Shown: positions 1-14,300 of the stretch, one piece after another
Position numbering within the stretch: the stretch's first letter is position 1
Layout of the letters: each line of letters begins with the position of its first letter
Assembly (NCBI RefSeq): GCF_009389715.1
Contig: NC_052399.1
Coordinates: 16,619,646 to 16,683,645 of the forward strand
DNA from: Phoenix dactylifera
Taxonomy: Eukaryota > Streptophyta > Magnoliopsida > Arecales > Arecaceae
DNA length: 64,000 nt
Reading direction: 5' to 3'
Program-made: the position numbers and the translations under genes
Notes under the pieces: generated by a model
The model's database searches: none
Seen by the model: the letters and a program-made list of their open reading frames with translations, nothing else
What the model was told of the DNA's origin: nothing

Positions 1-3000
1 TCCTCTTTAAATTCATCATATTCTTCGTTGTAATTAGCTAGCATCTGCTATTCTATTCTCTCTCTCTAAACTTGCATATGACATTTTGTTCCAAAAAGTT
101 TAAGGAGAGACAAAAATTATGAAAACATCCATAGAAAACACCGCCCGCTTCTCAGCTGACCTACATATTCTATCCCTCATTAATTGAACGTTATCATAAC
201 TTTTATGTTTTTTAAATAAAAATTATAACAAAAATTTCTTTACTTCTCTTTAAATTTACGTTATTCTTACCTAGACTTAGCTGGCTTTTGACATTTTGCT
301 CCAAAAAAATTTAAAGACAGACAAAACTATGAAAATATTCACAGAAAATACCTGACTACTTTCCAGCTGGCACACACATTCCGTTCAGGCAAAATAAATA
401 TTATTATATTATTATATTTTTATATTTTTATTGGATATTAATATATTTTTTTTCTTTTAAATTCACTACATACTCGACTGCCATTAACTAGCATCTGACA
501 TTCTCTTCCAACGGTTTTAAGAACCGACAAAAAACTATAAAGCATCCATGAAAAACACCTAACCACCTTCCAGCTAGCATGCATATTTCACTACTTACTA
601 AATAAATATTATTGCAAAATTTCCTTTTTTTCTCAAATTAATATTGTAACAATATTTTCCTTTTTTTCAAATTAATATTGTAACAATATTTTCCTTTTTT
701 TCTCTTTAAAGTCTCTTATTCTTGACTACACTTAATTTGCATCTTATATTCTGTTCCAGTAGGTTTAAGAATATAAAAGCTCTAAAAATATTGACAGCAA
801 TGCTTGACCTTCTCCGAGCTAGCACACATATTTCATTCATAACCGAATTAATGTTACGACAATTATTATAACAAATTTTTCTTTTTCTTTTCTTTAAATT
901 CATTATATTTTTTTGACTATTCTTAATTGTCAGACATTTTGTTCTAAAAGGTTTAATGATAGACAAATATTATTAAAATGTCCACATAAATTACTTGACC
1001 ACTTTCCAGCTAGCACACATATCTCATTCATCTATATCTTATTCATGGATAGACGAATGTTATCGCAATTCTTATATTTTTCTTTAAATAAATATTTATA
1101 CAATTTTCTTTTTGCTCCTCTTTAAATTCATCATATTCTTCGTTGTAATTAGCTAGCATCTGCTATTCTATTCTCTCTCTCTAAACTTGCATATGACATT
1201 TTGTTCCAAAAAATTTAAGGAGAGACAAAAATTATGAAAACATCCATAAAAAACACCGCCCGCTTCTCAGCTGACCAGCCTGACCTACATATTCTATCCC
1301 TCATTAATTGAACATTATCATAACTTTTATGTTTTTTAAATAAAAATTATAACAAAAATTTCTTTACTTCTCTTTAAATTTACGTTATTCTTACCTAGAC
1401 TTAGCTGGCTTTTGACATTTTGCTCCAAAAAAATTTAAAGACAGACAAAACTATGAAAATATTCACAGAAAATACCTGACTACTTTCCAGTTGGCACACA
1501 CATTCCGCTCAGGCAAAATGAATATTATTATATTTTTATATTTTTATTGGATATTAATATATTTTTTTCTTTTAAATTCACTACATACTTGACTGCCATT
1601 AACTAGCATCTGACATTCTGTTCCAACGGTTTTAAGGGCCGACAAAAAACTATAAAGCATCCATGAAAAACACCTGACCACCTTCCAGCTTGCATGCATA
1701 TTTCACTACTTACTAAATAAATGTTATCGCAAAATTTCCTTTTTTTCTCAAATTAATATTGTAACAATATTTTTCTTTTTTTTAAATTAATATTGTAACA
1801 ATATTTTCCTTTTTTCTCTTTAAAGTCTCTTATTCTTGACTCCACTTAATTTGCATCTTATATTCTGTTCCAGTAGGTTTAAGAATATAAAAGCTCTAAA
1901 AACATTGACAGCAATGCTTGACCTTCTCCGAGCTAGCACACATATTTCATTCATAACCGAATTAATGTTACGACAATTATTATAACAAACTTTTCTTTTT
2001 CTTTTCTTTAAATTTATTATATTTTTTTGACTATTCTTAATTGTTGGACATTTTGTTCTAAAAGGTTTAATGATAGACAAATATTATTAAAATGTCCACA
2101 TAAATTACTTGACCACTTTCCAGCTAGCACACATATCTTATTCATCTATATCTTATTCATGGATAGATGAATGTTATTGCAATTCTTATATTTTTCTTTA
2201 AATAAATATTTATATAATTTTCTTTTTGATCCTCTTTAAATTCATCATATTCTTCGTTGTAATTAGCTAGCATCTGCTATTCTATTCCAAAAGATCTAAG
2301 GACAAATAGAAACTATGAAAATATCCATAGAAAACACCAGACCACCTCCCAACAAGCACATTTCATTCTTGATTAAATCAACATTATCACAATTCCTCTA
2401 TATTTCTTTAATTTTATTATATTTTTAACTCTATTTGACTAGCATCTAAGATCTTGTTCCAAAAGGTTTAGAGCATACAAACGATCAACACATTCACAAA
2501 AAAACAACAAATCACCCCAACTAGCATGTGATATATATTTATATTTAAATGAATATTTTAGCATTTTTTTATTGTCTCTAAATTTATTGCATTTCTAGCT
2601 TTACTTGACTAGCATCTAACATTTGTTCTAAAAGGTTTAAGTATGATAAAAACCATAATCATATCCAGAGAGAACATATAAGCACCTCCTAGTTGGCAAT
2701 GGGCATGTATATTTCTTTCATACTCAAATAAATAGTTTCACTTTTTTATTTCACTTTTTTATTTTTTTTAATATCTTTGAATTTACTTGACTTGTGTAGG
2801 ATATTCTATTTCAAAAAGTTCAGGATGGACAATAAGCATCAAATTATCCATGGAAAATTTCAAACTACATCCTAATTAGCTTGTAATATTTATTTCTAGT
2901 TAAATCAATATTATAGCATTTTGTAAAGACTTACCATATTTTTACTCTGCTTGGATAGCATCTAACATTCTATTACAAAGGTTATCAGAAGATTGAAACC

Positions 3001-3870
3001 ATCACCGCATCTAAAAAAAACACCTTACCACCTCCTAGCTAGCATATAATATTTTATTTATACATAAATAATTGTTGTGTTCACCCAAAAAAATGTTGCA
3101 GTAATTTTTATTCTTTTTAAACTTATTGTATTTTTTACTCTACTCAACTAGCATCCAACATACCATTTCAAAAGCTTAAAGTCTAGCATGTTATATCTCG
3201 TTTCTACTAAATAAATGCTCCAATGTTTTTTTAATTTTCTCTCTAAATTCACTTTATTTTTTATATTATTTGTCCAACGTGTAACATTTGATTTTAGAAA
3301 GTTGAACGATAGACAACGATCATCACTATATACAAAGAAAACATCAAAGTCCTAGTTGGTATAAACTTTTCCCTTGCTTAAAATAAATATTATAGTTTTC
3401 TTTTTAAATTTATTGCATCTTCAACACTTATTGACTGAAATATTTCCAAAGTTTAACAATATAAAACCATCAACTCATCAACCAAAAACATCTAATTAAC
3501 CACCTCCAAGTTGGTATATAATATTTCATTCCTACTTAATTGAATATTGCTGCAATTTTTTTATCTTTTCCCTTGTTTACTTTTTTATGTTGACTCAGTA
3601 GCTTCCAATGTTATGTTTCGGTATCTTTAAGGATAGATGGAAAACATAAACAAGTGTACAAAAAATATGTAACCACCTCACAGCTAGCATGTGCTGTCAT
3701 TCGTCCTTCTTAGCTGAATATATCATTTTTTTTAGATTTTATATTGAATCTACTCTTTTTGACTTGTCTTGATCATCATTTAACATTCAATATTAAAAGT
3801 CTCCATCAGACATCCATCCAACATATCTAATCACCTACCACCTAGTAGATAATATTTCATTCCTAAAATA
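1..3870. repeat. Satellite-like tandem array with a 1,115-bp higher-order unit
   Basis: The block at 1-1115 is repeated almost exactly at 1116-2229, and a third copy starts at 2230 but diverges after about 60 bases. Each 1.1-kb unit contains five related monomers, starting near 7, 250, 460, 705 and 895. They share landmarks in the same order: an AT-rich lead, a 'tagcatct'-like word, 'gttccaaaaggttta', an A-rich stretch with 'aaaacac', and 'ccagctagca'. From 2230 to about 3870 roughly ten more monomers of about 160-190 bp follow one after another, without the five-monomer grouping and increasingly degenerate. This is what a satellite edge with local higher-order amplification looks like. It has no coding content: the two near-identical minus-strand open frames inside it are the same repeat position in the two units. 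The repeat family is unidentified. Confidence 0.85.
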
Positions 3871-4560
3871 AATAGATATCTCCTGAATCAACAAGTTGTT
3901 TTGGATGGAGCTAATCAATGGTTCAGTAGAATCCACAAGTTATGTAAACTTCTTTCCCGAGCTCCAACCTTTATGGCCTCACTTTTCGTTTGAAACTGGA
4001 ATAGAGTAATTTTATCTTTAAGACAATTCAACACTAGATGTTGATATATATGCCAAAGCATTGTATTCATTATAAAATGCATTGCAATCTACACTAAATA
4101 ACTTGCTAAGTAATTTTATCCATTCCTTTATCATATCCATATCAAGAATATGAAATAATTATTATGATTTACCAAAGGACAAGCGATGTATGAGTTATAT
4201 GAATATTATTTCATTTATCAATAAAATGTGGGGTGGCTTGCCACTATTTTGCTAAAAAATGAATATTATTAATTTAACTTAAAATTCTACTTTAATTCAT
4301 CGCATTATCTACTTTGTTTTACTAGAACATTTCATTGCATATATCAGTCTGTACATGCATGGATAAAAATAATCAGTGCAAAAATAAAATGCAAAACTTA
4401 ACAAGGTCAGCAACTCGATAGAAACCTAGGCATGCATGCAAGCATCTAAATTTATTTATAATGTGAAATTAGCATTCTTTACTTAGCAACCAAAGTTATA
4501 TGTCCGGTTCTTGGGTGGTGCATTTTGAAAATTTAGATATGAAATATTAAAATATGGATG
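3871..4560. other. AT-rich intergenic DNA, nothing recognised
   Basis: No open frame of note and no recognisable element. The satellite monomers can no longer be followed here. Confidence 0.5.
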
Positions 4561-4572
4561 ACCCCCCCCCCT

Positions 4573-4651
<79 letters not shown>

Positions 4652-4670
4652 ATATCTATATCTATATATC
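4561..4670. repeat. Compound microsatellite (C)n-(TC)n-(TA)n-(TATC)n
   Basis: A C run, then about 23 TC dinucleotides, then about 16 TA dinucleotides and a few TATC/TATATC units follow without a break. This is a hypervariable simple-sequence locus. The short minus-strand frame that starts just to its right is not a gene. Confidence 0.95.
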
Positions 4671-4989
4671 AGGGAAAAAAAAGGTAATGAAACTCGAACA
4701 CTCATTTAAAATCAGATAAAAGTCATGCAATGCAGCGGGTGAGATCTGTTCGAGAGACTTATGTATATGTTTGATCATCTGACCTCTCTTTGTACAGTTC
4801 AAATCAACCAAGAAAAAAAGGCATAAAAAAAGAGAAACATAAAGCATCAAACAAATGCCAGTGTTCGAATTTTAGTAATTTACCTACCAAAAATTATATT
4901 TTGGGATTAAAAGACGTCCCCACGTCTAGATTGGTGAACATGATGTTATCGCTTTGAGATCCGCGCACATCTCCCTAAACTATCCGCTT

Positions 4990-5240
4990 CATGTGGCCCA
5001 ACATTATAGAGCCGAAGCCCAGATTAAACCTGGCCAGGTCCAATAGCTTGTTGGGCCTCCCGCGCCACCTGTCGGGCCTGCCGCGTGGCACGCCGACATA
5101 CTGTTACTCCGACTTTTACCAGTTTATGCTTCCAATTCCGATATGAGAGGTTCTAGGGTTTCTATGTCCGCAAAGCACCCGCAGCGAGAGGTATCCAGGC
5201 GCCTCTCTTCTTCCATCCTTCTCACCTCCCATTAGGGTTC
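4990..5240 (+). promoter_or_regulatory. Site II and telo-box promoter of the ABCE gene
   Basis: Site II words (TGGGCY) occur at 4994-5000 (reverse), 5016-5021 (reverse) and 5052-5057 (forward). Telo-box words follow at 5155-5161 (AGGGTTT) and 5233-5240 (TAGGGTTC). Site II elements, bound by TCP factors, together with telo boxes are the known promoter signature of plant ribosomal-protein and translation genes, which suits a ribosome-recycling factor. The translation start is about 115-300 bases downstream. No clear TATA box is seen. Confidence 0.6.
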
Positions 5241-5353
5241 GTTCGTCGTAGGTTTATTTGACGCGGGAGCCTCCTCTCTGCTTCTCTCTGTGAGCGGGGT
5301 TCCGTTTTGGATCGGCGCGAGGGCGATCTGCTTGTCTAGAGTAGGGGGGAGCG

Positions 5354-8300
5354 ATGGCGGATCGATTGACTCGTATCGCCATAGTCAGCTCCGATCGCTG
5401 CAAGCCCAAGAAATGCCGCCAGGAGTGCAAGAAGAGCTGCCCCGTCGTGAAAACAGGTTTGTTAAATTCCTGTTTCGTGAAAAGAATGCGTTCTTGATCT
5501 AAAACTTGGGATTTTTTCTAGTTAAAGATTGTTATCCTTTGATTCTAGGGAAGTTTTTTTTTTTGTGTTTTCGTGTTTTGAAGTCTAATTTATTGAAGTA
5601 TTGTTCTCAAAGAAAAATCTTTAATATAGAATATTAAAGTTAGTTGAGGGAATTTTGAGCTTCTGTGCCTGCTATTTCGTTTCCTGGGATCTGTCGGAGT
5701 GGCTTTGCGTGGATCTCGATGAATTTATAATTTTAATCTAAAATCTGATTTTAATCTCGATGAAAGATCATGCTGTTTTTTTTGAGCTGAGAAAAGTTAT
5801 TCTTTTATGGGTGTTGTTGGAGGAATTGGATATGAGATGCCATCGCATATGTTTAGCTTCAGCAGAAGGATTTCGATGATTGTTCTCTGGAACACCTGTC
5901 GCGGCCTTTGTACTTCTGACTGTTGGCTTATAATACCAATCCATGTTGGGCGGAGACCTTTTTTGCTCCTTTTCTTTTCTTGTGGTAGCTGGGAGGGTTG
6001 ATTTTGGAAAGTTATGAGTTGCTAGTTGATCTAGACCTGTTTGCATACTATATGCTAGTTGATTCCTGTGAGAAGTAGAAGTACCTAGCTCTTTTTATAC
6101 CTGAATTTAAGAATATTGTATTGGATGAAGGGCGATATGTCGTAATTTGTGTAAATGGGAGCAGAATTGATATAATCCATTTCTCTGCTGATTCCATCTA
6201 GGGCTTCCGCAGCTCCTTACGAGAGTCAAATATTAAAGTTCTTTATGTAGGTTGATCCGGGCGTTGTCAGCATATGTATAAGTGATCTTGTTTGGATGTT
6301 GAGAAAATAAAGAAAGTGTTAATGAAAAAATAATGGCTGACTAATTATTGAACCTATATTAGCCCATGAGTATAATGTGCCTACAATTGAATCTTCTTTT
6401 TCAATTTCTTTTAATTTTCCTCATGGAACACTGTCGAAGGTGATGGTGCGAATACTGGAGGAAATACCTGCAGCAGGTTTTAATTTTGAATCAAAATTTT
6501 CACGTGAAGCTGGGGACACCAGCACAAAACACACAAAATGGAAATTCATAGTTAGGAGGTATTCTAAAGGTACTCAGGTTTCCTACAACCCCATTAATTT
6601 AAATGATTCGCTGTTGTTCTGTTATGCTACATGATTGCATAGCTCTCCAGAGCACAGACACTTAGAGAAACGTTCGCATGTGTGTTTCAAATTATTGCTT
6701 CTTTTCTCATCAGAGAAAAGTTATCTAATAAATAAGGACAGGATGCAAGCAGCCAAAAAAGAGAAAAAAAAATGTTTGGGTGCAAAAATATAATAAATGA
6801 GTTAGGTTTGCAAAAATTCTGGACCAAAATCTATCAAGAATTGATAGCTTCTAATGCGTATATAAACATAGAATTTACAAGGATCTATCAAGAATATATG
6901 ACCACGACACGAGCTACTGCTTCCATACTGATCCTGGTTTGGTTTGTTTTTAGATAGGGTCTATAATCTATGTTGTCCTTGAACATAGAATTTTCAAGGG
7001 TGCAGGATGGTGAGGCAAAGAGGAGGATGGGGAGTCATCATGGAGGCCAAGTTGGGCAGTTTTGTAGGCGCAGTAGGGTGTGGTTGGTGAGAAGAGGAAG
7101 TGAAAGCAAGGTTTTACTACTAGAAATCTCAAAAATCTTAGTGGTGGTTGATACTTATATTACTTGGGCCCTTCACTTTACCCTAAAATATCTGCACCCA
7201 GGCACTTAAACATAGGTATTATACTAGGACATGGTTTCGTAAGAAGAAATTTTTATGTATTGAAAGGATCCAAAGCTTAGACATGCACTCCACACAACTC
7301 ACAAACTGGAGTTCATCTAACAGGTTGATATTTAGATGGATCAAGATCTTGATTTATCTCAAGTGATATTTAAAATCAGCAAAAATGGAAAGAGACCAAG
7401 ATTTTTGAGATTTCGGTTGGTATGATAGGACCTAAGAATTAAGATACCATGATCTTGGCCAAAATAGTAAGCCCAAATTTAATGACCATTTGAGGGTATT
7501 AATTTGAATATTTAATATTGTAATGGATGGTTTATGAAAAACAAGCTGATATTTGAATAAGTTATTGGTGAATATATTGAGATTTATCTATATGCATCGA
7601 CCAGAATAATAAAGGCTGATATGATATGTCAGTTAGATCAAATCAATGAGTGCCTGATACTGATACGAACTGATATCTCAGTTGAGATACTGGAAAGATG
7701 ATAGCCTTGAGTTGGAAAGAGCACTGGCCAGTGCCTTTTTTTTCCTTCCAGGGTTTTTTTTTTTTTGTTGGGGGGGGGGAGGGGATGGTCATGGAGTTTA
7801 AGTAGATTACAGGGAACATGAAAAGAAAGAAAGAAAGATGTAAACAAAGTGCAATCTAGTCTTTTGCCTCCATTCTATGTGCGTAAGTCCGTAAGGACTG
7901 CTCAAATAGTACTCCTTGTCTAACAAGATACTCTCCCAAATTCATATTTCTGCTTAGCGTAAGTTTGTTGCAAGGAAATGCATGGAAAATGATAAGGAAA
8001 TATCGAACTTTAAAAAAAGCAAAAGTTTTCTGGGAAAGTAGTTCTAAACTTTCCGAATTTGTTAATTTTCTAGAGAAACAAACAATCAAAAAACTAGTTT
8101 CTTTCGAGGAAAGTAAGTTTTCTAGGCAATTATCCCTGCAACCAAACATACCCTTAATTCATTGGAAGATGCGATTATGACTCTCTTTTTTTGTGAACTT
8201 CTCACCAAAATGTTTGGAGGAATCATGCTCAAGGTTCCACTTTTTGGATATATGGATCTGCACCTTGCAAGCAATGAGCTGGGCTTGCACAGGGTCCTGG

Positions 8301-11300
8301 AGTTCTGAATCTAGATTATGCCAAGCAATGTGTGCCATTTTCCACAGTCTGTTCGAGTTATAGTTTAGCTGAATCTCAGTAATGATATTTTCCTTGATAA
8401 CCATGTGAATTTGCAGTCAAAATACAGTCAAGTCCTTGGTTATCAATATTTTCCTAACAGCTGAGGATGTTCGATCCAAAAGTTGGCGTCCAACAAAACA
8501 TGCTTTAGGATCTCTTCTAATCCTTCCCTTGTTGATTCCTTTTTTTTAATATTTCCTGCTACTATGTTAGTGAGAATATATGCCCCACGACTCCGCCTCT
8601 TGGTGCAGGAGTTTATCTGATGTATGAATTCTGAGCCAACTTTTCATTATGCACGTTTTCATATAATTTGCCTAGAAATGCCATGTGAAGTTGGCTGTAA
8701 AGTGTGGGTGTTATTACAGTGTTGTAGCAGAGAATGCAACTGATGAATTTTTTGAATTCTAAGGCTGTACTAGTTTGAATTAAAAACCTCTAAACATTTT
8801 ATGGCCTGGGTTGAACTTTGGTTAATGAGCTGTGCTGGAAGGCTCCAGTCCAGAAGCCATCATTAGGTTTAACCTTGCAAATTGATGATTTTTGACTACT
8901 CTTGATGGTCGGTTTTAACGTTCCAAATTCTTAGATGCCTTCATCGTCCTCCTATACAATGTATTTGTTGCTTAGTTTATTGGGATGGACCTTTGCAGGT
9001 TGTGGCATGCGTATAATAGTATCTCTCTCTAGTAGGGGGTTCTGTCTCTTCTGTTAGTACTAGATGCATTAAATTATTTATCATCATTCTTCCTACCATG
9101 TGAAAGAAGGCTAGTTGTTGTTATTGTTATTATTATCATTGTATTATTGTTGTGGTTATTGTTATTATTATCATTGTATTATTATTGTTGTTATTGTTAT
9201 TATTATCATTGTATGATTCTTGTTGTTATTGTTATTGGATAGTAGAACCATTGTAGGTATGCTTTTTTTTTGGCTCTGTAAGACTAATTTTGCTTCTGTT
9301 TTGGCAGGAAAACTTTGTATAGAAGTCACTCCGGCATCAAAAATTGCTTTCATTTCTGAGGAGTTATGCATCGGATGTGGTATCTGTGTCAAGGTATATA
9401 TGTTCTCTGCTCAACATCTACATTTTTGGTTAGTATGTCTCCTTAACATTGTTGTTGTATTGCCTTGTGATGCAGAAATGCCCTTTTGAGGCAATTCAGA
9501 TTATCAACTTACCAAAGGATTTAGATAAAGATACAACCCATCGCTATGGACCAAATACCTTCAAGTTGCACAGGTTAGTAGAAAATGAAATGTTTATCCT
9601 TATTTTTAAAATTTTAAATTTTCCTGAAAGACACTGATAAAACCCTACAACTGTAGGTTACCAGTTCCAAGACCTGGGCAAGTGTTGGGCCTAGTTGGAA
9701 CAAATGGTATTGGCAAGTCGACTGCCCTTAAGGTGTTGGCTGGGAAGTTGAAACCCAACTTGGGTCGATACAATGTAATGCCCATTCGACCTATTAATCT
9801 GTATATGTTTCTGGATTTATTTATGTACACGACTTTATTTTTTTCTTTCTTTGCAGAATCCTCCTGATTGGCAGGAAATTTTGACATATTTCCGAGGATC
9901 TGAGCTCCAGAATTATTTTACACGCATTCTGGAGGACAATCTGAAGGTGCATATGCGCACAAACTTAGTTGATTTTTTATAAACTGAATGTGGGTGTGAA
10001 CCAATTTGTTCTATTAGTTTCTCATTGTTTATATCACATGTTATATAATACTACATTGCTATTGTCAGTGGTAAATTTTAGGTTTATATTAATCATAAAC
10101 CGCTTGGTTATGAAATCTTGCTCTGGGAGATACAGTGCATTTGTGATGTCCAATGATGTAAATTGTCAGATGACTAAATCCTTTCTTATGCAACTTTGAT
10201 TGGACCTAGATGCAAATGTATTCTTTTCATTTTTAAGTAAGTCATGGTTTCCAATAATGCTTGCTTACATAGCTCCATCGCATTATATTTGGAGAGTAAC
10301 TTCATGGAAAGCATTAATGTTAACATTTTGATATATTTTTTTAAAAAACATATGTCATATCCTATGTATAATGTAAGATATTTGTATTGCTATGTGACCT
10401 CAAATTTTATATCATTTGCAATCAGGAACTGATCTACTGCACCCTTAGTAGATATCCTGTTATACTATAGCATCTTATATCTTTGGGATGTTTAGGTTTC
10501 TGTCTGGTGCAGTTTGAACCTTTCTGGATATACTATCATGCTTGCAATTAATATTAGAATGTTGGTTGGTGGAATTTAACCAACTGTGGCCAGTGCCTTT
10601 AATTGCCACACCAGTTGTCATTTTAAAATAAGGAGCACATGCCTCTCAGTATATGCTTTAGGATTTTGATTCTCTTTTAGGGAATTCTCTGGGGATATTG
10701 TGACACATCATGGATATCAAAAAGATGATGGTTATGATGCTGATAGATTATTGTCTATATTTTTGGATGCAGTTATAACTTCAAATCTGTATTATGAATA
10801 TCTTTTGAAGAGAACACTTTTATAGGTGATTTATAATGATTTGGAACATCAATCTGAGCTAGCTGCTTTAGGTGATTGTTCTCTTATATTCTTTTTATTA
10901 TGAGGCTAATGCATGCCTTAGATTGAATGTTTTAGTTGTTGTAACAGAAAATTTTCTGCTATAGCTTTGGGTTTTAAAAGCCCTTGCTATTTAAAACTTT
11001 TGCTCTAATAATTTCTTGTCCTAAAAGTTGTATAAGTAGCTTTTCTACTGCAAGCATTCACCACGTCCATCTACAAGTCTGCCATTATGTCAGTATTTCA
11101 GTCTGCAGGTCCAGTTGTCATTATAATTAATACTGCTTGAACTATGATGATCGATTCTGGTTTCTTTTATTTTTCATTATAGGACTCCTTCCTTTTCAGT
11201 TTTTTTCTTTTCAGTAATTACTTTCTGGCACGTAACAGGCAATTATTAAGCCCCAGTATGTTGATCACATTCCCAAAGCTGTTCAAGGGAATGTCGGTCA

Positions 11301-14300
11301 GGTGCTTGACCAAAAAGATGAGAGAGATATGAAGGCTGAACTGTGCATTGATCTCGAGTTGAATCAGGTTATTGATCGTAATGTGGGCGATTTATCTGGT
11401 GGAGAGTTGCAGAGATTTGCAATTGCTGTAGTTGCTATACAAAATGCAGAAATTTATATGTTTGATGAGCCATCAAGTTATCTTGATGTAAAACAGAGGC
11501 TTAAAGCTGCACAAGTTGTTCGGTCCTTGCTCAGGCCTAATAGGTACTGGCGATTTCTAGTTTGTACTTTCTTTTTTTTAATGGTTCCATTGTGAAATAA
11601 TATTCTATAACTCACTCATTTTTCCTTTCTCAGCTATGTGATTGTCGTGGAGCACGACCTCAGTGTCCTAGATTACTTATCAGATTTCATTTGTTGCTTG
11701 TACGGGAAACCAGGAGCTTATGGAGTTGTTACTCTACCGTTTTCTGTCCGAGAAGGAATTAACATTTTCTTGGCCGGTTTTGTTCCTACAGAAAATCTCC
11801 GTTTTCGAGATGAATCTCTCACATTTAAGGTAACATTCTCATTTTGGAGTCTATATTTGCTATACAATGATAATCCAGTATAATGGTTTGATATTCTTGC
11901 CCCTTCCAGGTTGCCGAGACTCCTCAAGAGAGTGGTGAGGAGATCCAGGGCTACCAACGATACAGATACCCTACCATGAGTAAAACACAGGGTAATTTCA
12001 AGTTATCTGTGATCGGGGGTGAATTTACTGATTCTCAGATCATTGTCATGCTGGGTGAAAATGGAACTGGAAAGACAACATTTATTCGGATGCTGGTATA
12101 CTATTCTATCTTTTGATCCGGATATCCGTTGCTGTAATCTTCAACTTTTTTTGACCTGATAATGCAAGCTAGCTTAATTATGTCGATAATCGGTGATAAC
12201 CTGAGGTTGGACAAGTTTATTTGGGAATTGAAGGGAACATGCTATTGCAGGTGAAAGGGATTTAATTGGTCATATGTAACTTTAAGAGGATTCGAAATAA
12301 TGCTTGATTCATGTTAGACACTTGACTCAGTCGACGCTTCTCCATGACTTGTGATGACGTTTTGCAGATCATAGCTGTCGTCTACTTGATTGATCTGGTA
12401 CATATTGCAGAATATGCTTGAACCAGATGATTTAACCCAATTGAGCTTTGTGACCTCACTTGCAAAGCAAGACCCTTACGGTTGCCATATAAGGAGGTTG
12501 TTTTCTGCTCATGATATCTCATGAGAGAGGGTTTGGATGGACAATTGTACACATGAGAGAGGTTAGGTGTTGGCACTTCACATCAAATTTGAGGGTGAGA
12601 GAGGTGTTGAACAAGAATACAAATTTTCTGAGTATAACGTATTGCTTGTGACATGATGCCCTCATGAAACTCAAGCTAATTAAATTGGACAGGTTTCTAA
12701 TTTTTTTTTTCCTTCGAAAGTTATAATTCAAAATGCTAGTATTTTTGCACATGTTATGCATGCGCCTATCAGAGGGAAAGTTGGGGGGGGGGGGGGGGGG
12801 GGGGGAGTTTGGCTTCAAGTGCCCCTTCATGTTTACATTGTGGGTCCTACAGAAGGAAACTTCACTTCTGGATTCCGGCTTTGTATGTCCCACTCCAGTT
12901 CTCTTCATACAATGGTGAATGTATGAGGAGTTACACATGCTTTAAAATTAGTCACATGTAATCAAAGGTGGAATTGAGATTTTAGTTATTTAATCATGTG
13001 CAACTGATGATTAAAACTTGGATAACTAGTGACGCAACTAAATGATTTGGTTATGTGAGCAGCATTAACTGTGCGTAGTTGTCATTTCATATGTGTTTTG
13101 GCATAATCCTTATGTACCAACTTGTTGCATCATCACCCTACAAAATAACTCTCTTCCTCTCTGTATACGGTATTGGTGTGTGCTGTTGGTTGCTCATCTT
13201 CTTTTATGATGGATAGACTCGTAGGGGGATGATATAAAAATTTTTTCAAGAAAGAGAAAAATATACTGATGTTGTTGTATACTGACTATTAACTTTGCTT
13301 TGTTGGCCTCCCTTTTTGATTTTGTTGCAAATTCACAGGCTGGATTGTTAAAGCCTGATGTGGTGGAAGATGCAGATGTTGAAATACCTGAATTCAATGT
13401 TTCATATAAGCCTCAAAAGATCAGTCCAAAATTTCAATCTACTGTGAGACACTTGCTGCATCAAAAAATTCGGGATTCATATATGCATCCTCAATTCACA
13501 ACTGATGTCATGAAACCTTTGCAAATTGAGCAATTAATGGACCAAGAAGTTGTAAATCTTTCTGGTGGAGAGCTGCAAAGGGTGGCATTGTGTCTATGTC
13601 TTGGGAAGGTTTGTATAATTATTTTTTTGGCAACTTATGCACTTACCATTGACATGCTTCTTTCTTTTTGTTTTGCTTTTCTGATTTCATGGTAATAATT
13701 TTTGCATAAATTTATTTTCTGCATTAAATATTCAAAACTTAATTTTATTTGGAAAGGAGAATTGCGATGTAACGAGTACCTTATAAAATTACAGTGATCT
13801 TATAGAATGTTTTACTGTTATTATACTTTAGAGTCATAATTTTTTAATAAAATGGTAAAGGAATTTCTCTTTATGAAATTAGTTTCAGAAAACATGATGA
13901 ATAATTACATCTAGTGGTCAATCTTTTTTGTTCATATGGAGACTGTTGCAAGATACCTTTTTTGACCATACTGTTTTTTGTGTTCCTAATGGGCCCTTAA
14001 TTTTCTTTGAAACTGCTTAGGAATTTCTCCCTCTCAATTGGACAGAAATTAATTTTATTTAGTATTCGACCTCAAATAGGCTATCTAGTGCAGCTGCCCA
14101 AGCATTTGCTTATGCTTGTAAAATGCCTGCCTTTAGATTATGAAGAATGGCAGAATCTGTCTATAACTATAGATCTGCTATAAATCTAAATTTTAATTCC
14201 AGATATATTGTCCTTGTCCAATTAAAACTCACCTAAAATAGTAACTGATGTTACAATAATCTGAAAACCTACATGTGGATCTAAACCATCCTCCTATGTT

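Noticed and set aside
706-2080. Two near-identical 86-codon minus-strand frames, 1,114 bases apart
   Set aside because: They occupy the same position in the two higher-order satellite units, so the similarity is repeat identity, not a gene pair.
5290-5353. Upstream extension of ABCE exon 1 (open frame from 5290)
   Set aside because: It begins at GTG in a different frame from the conserved [11 protein letters not shown] start at 5354.
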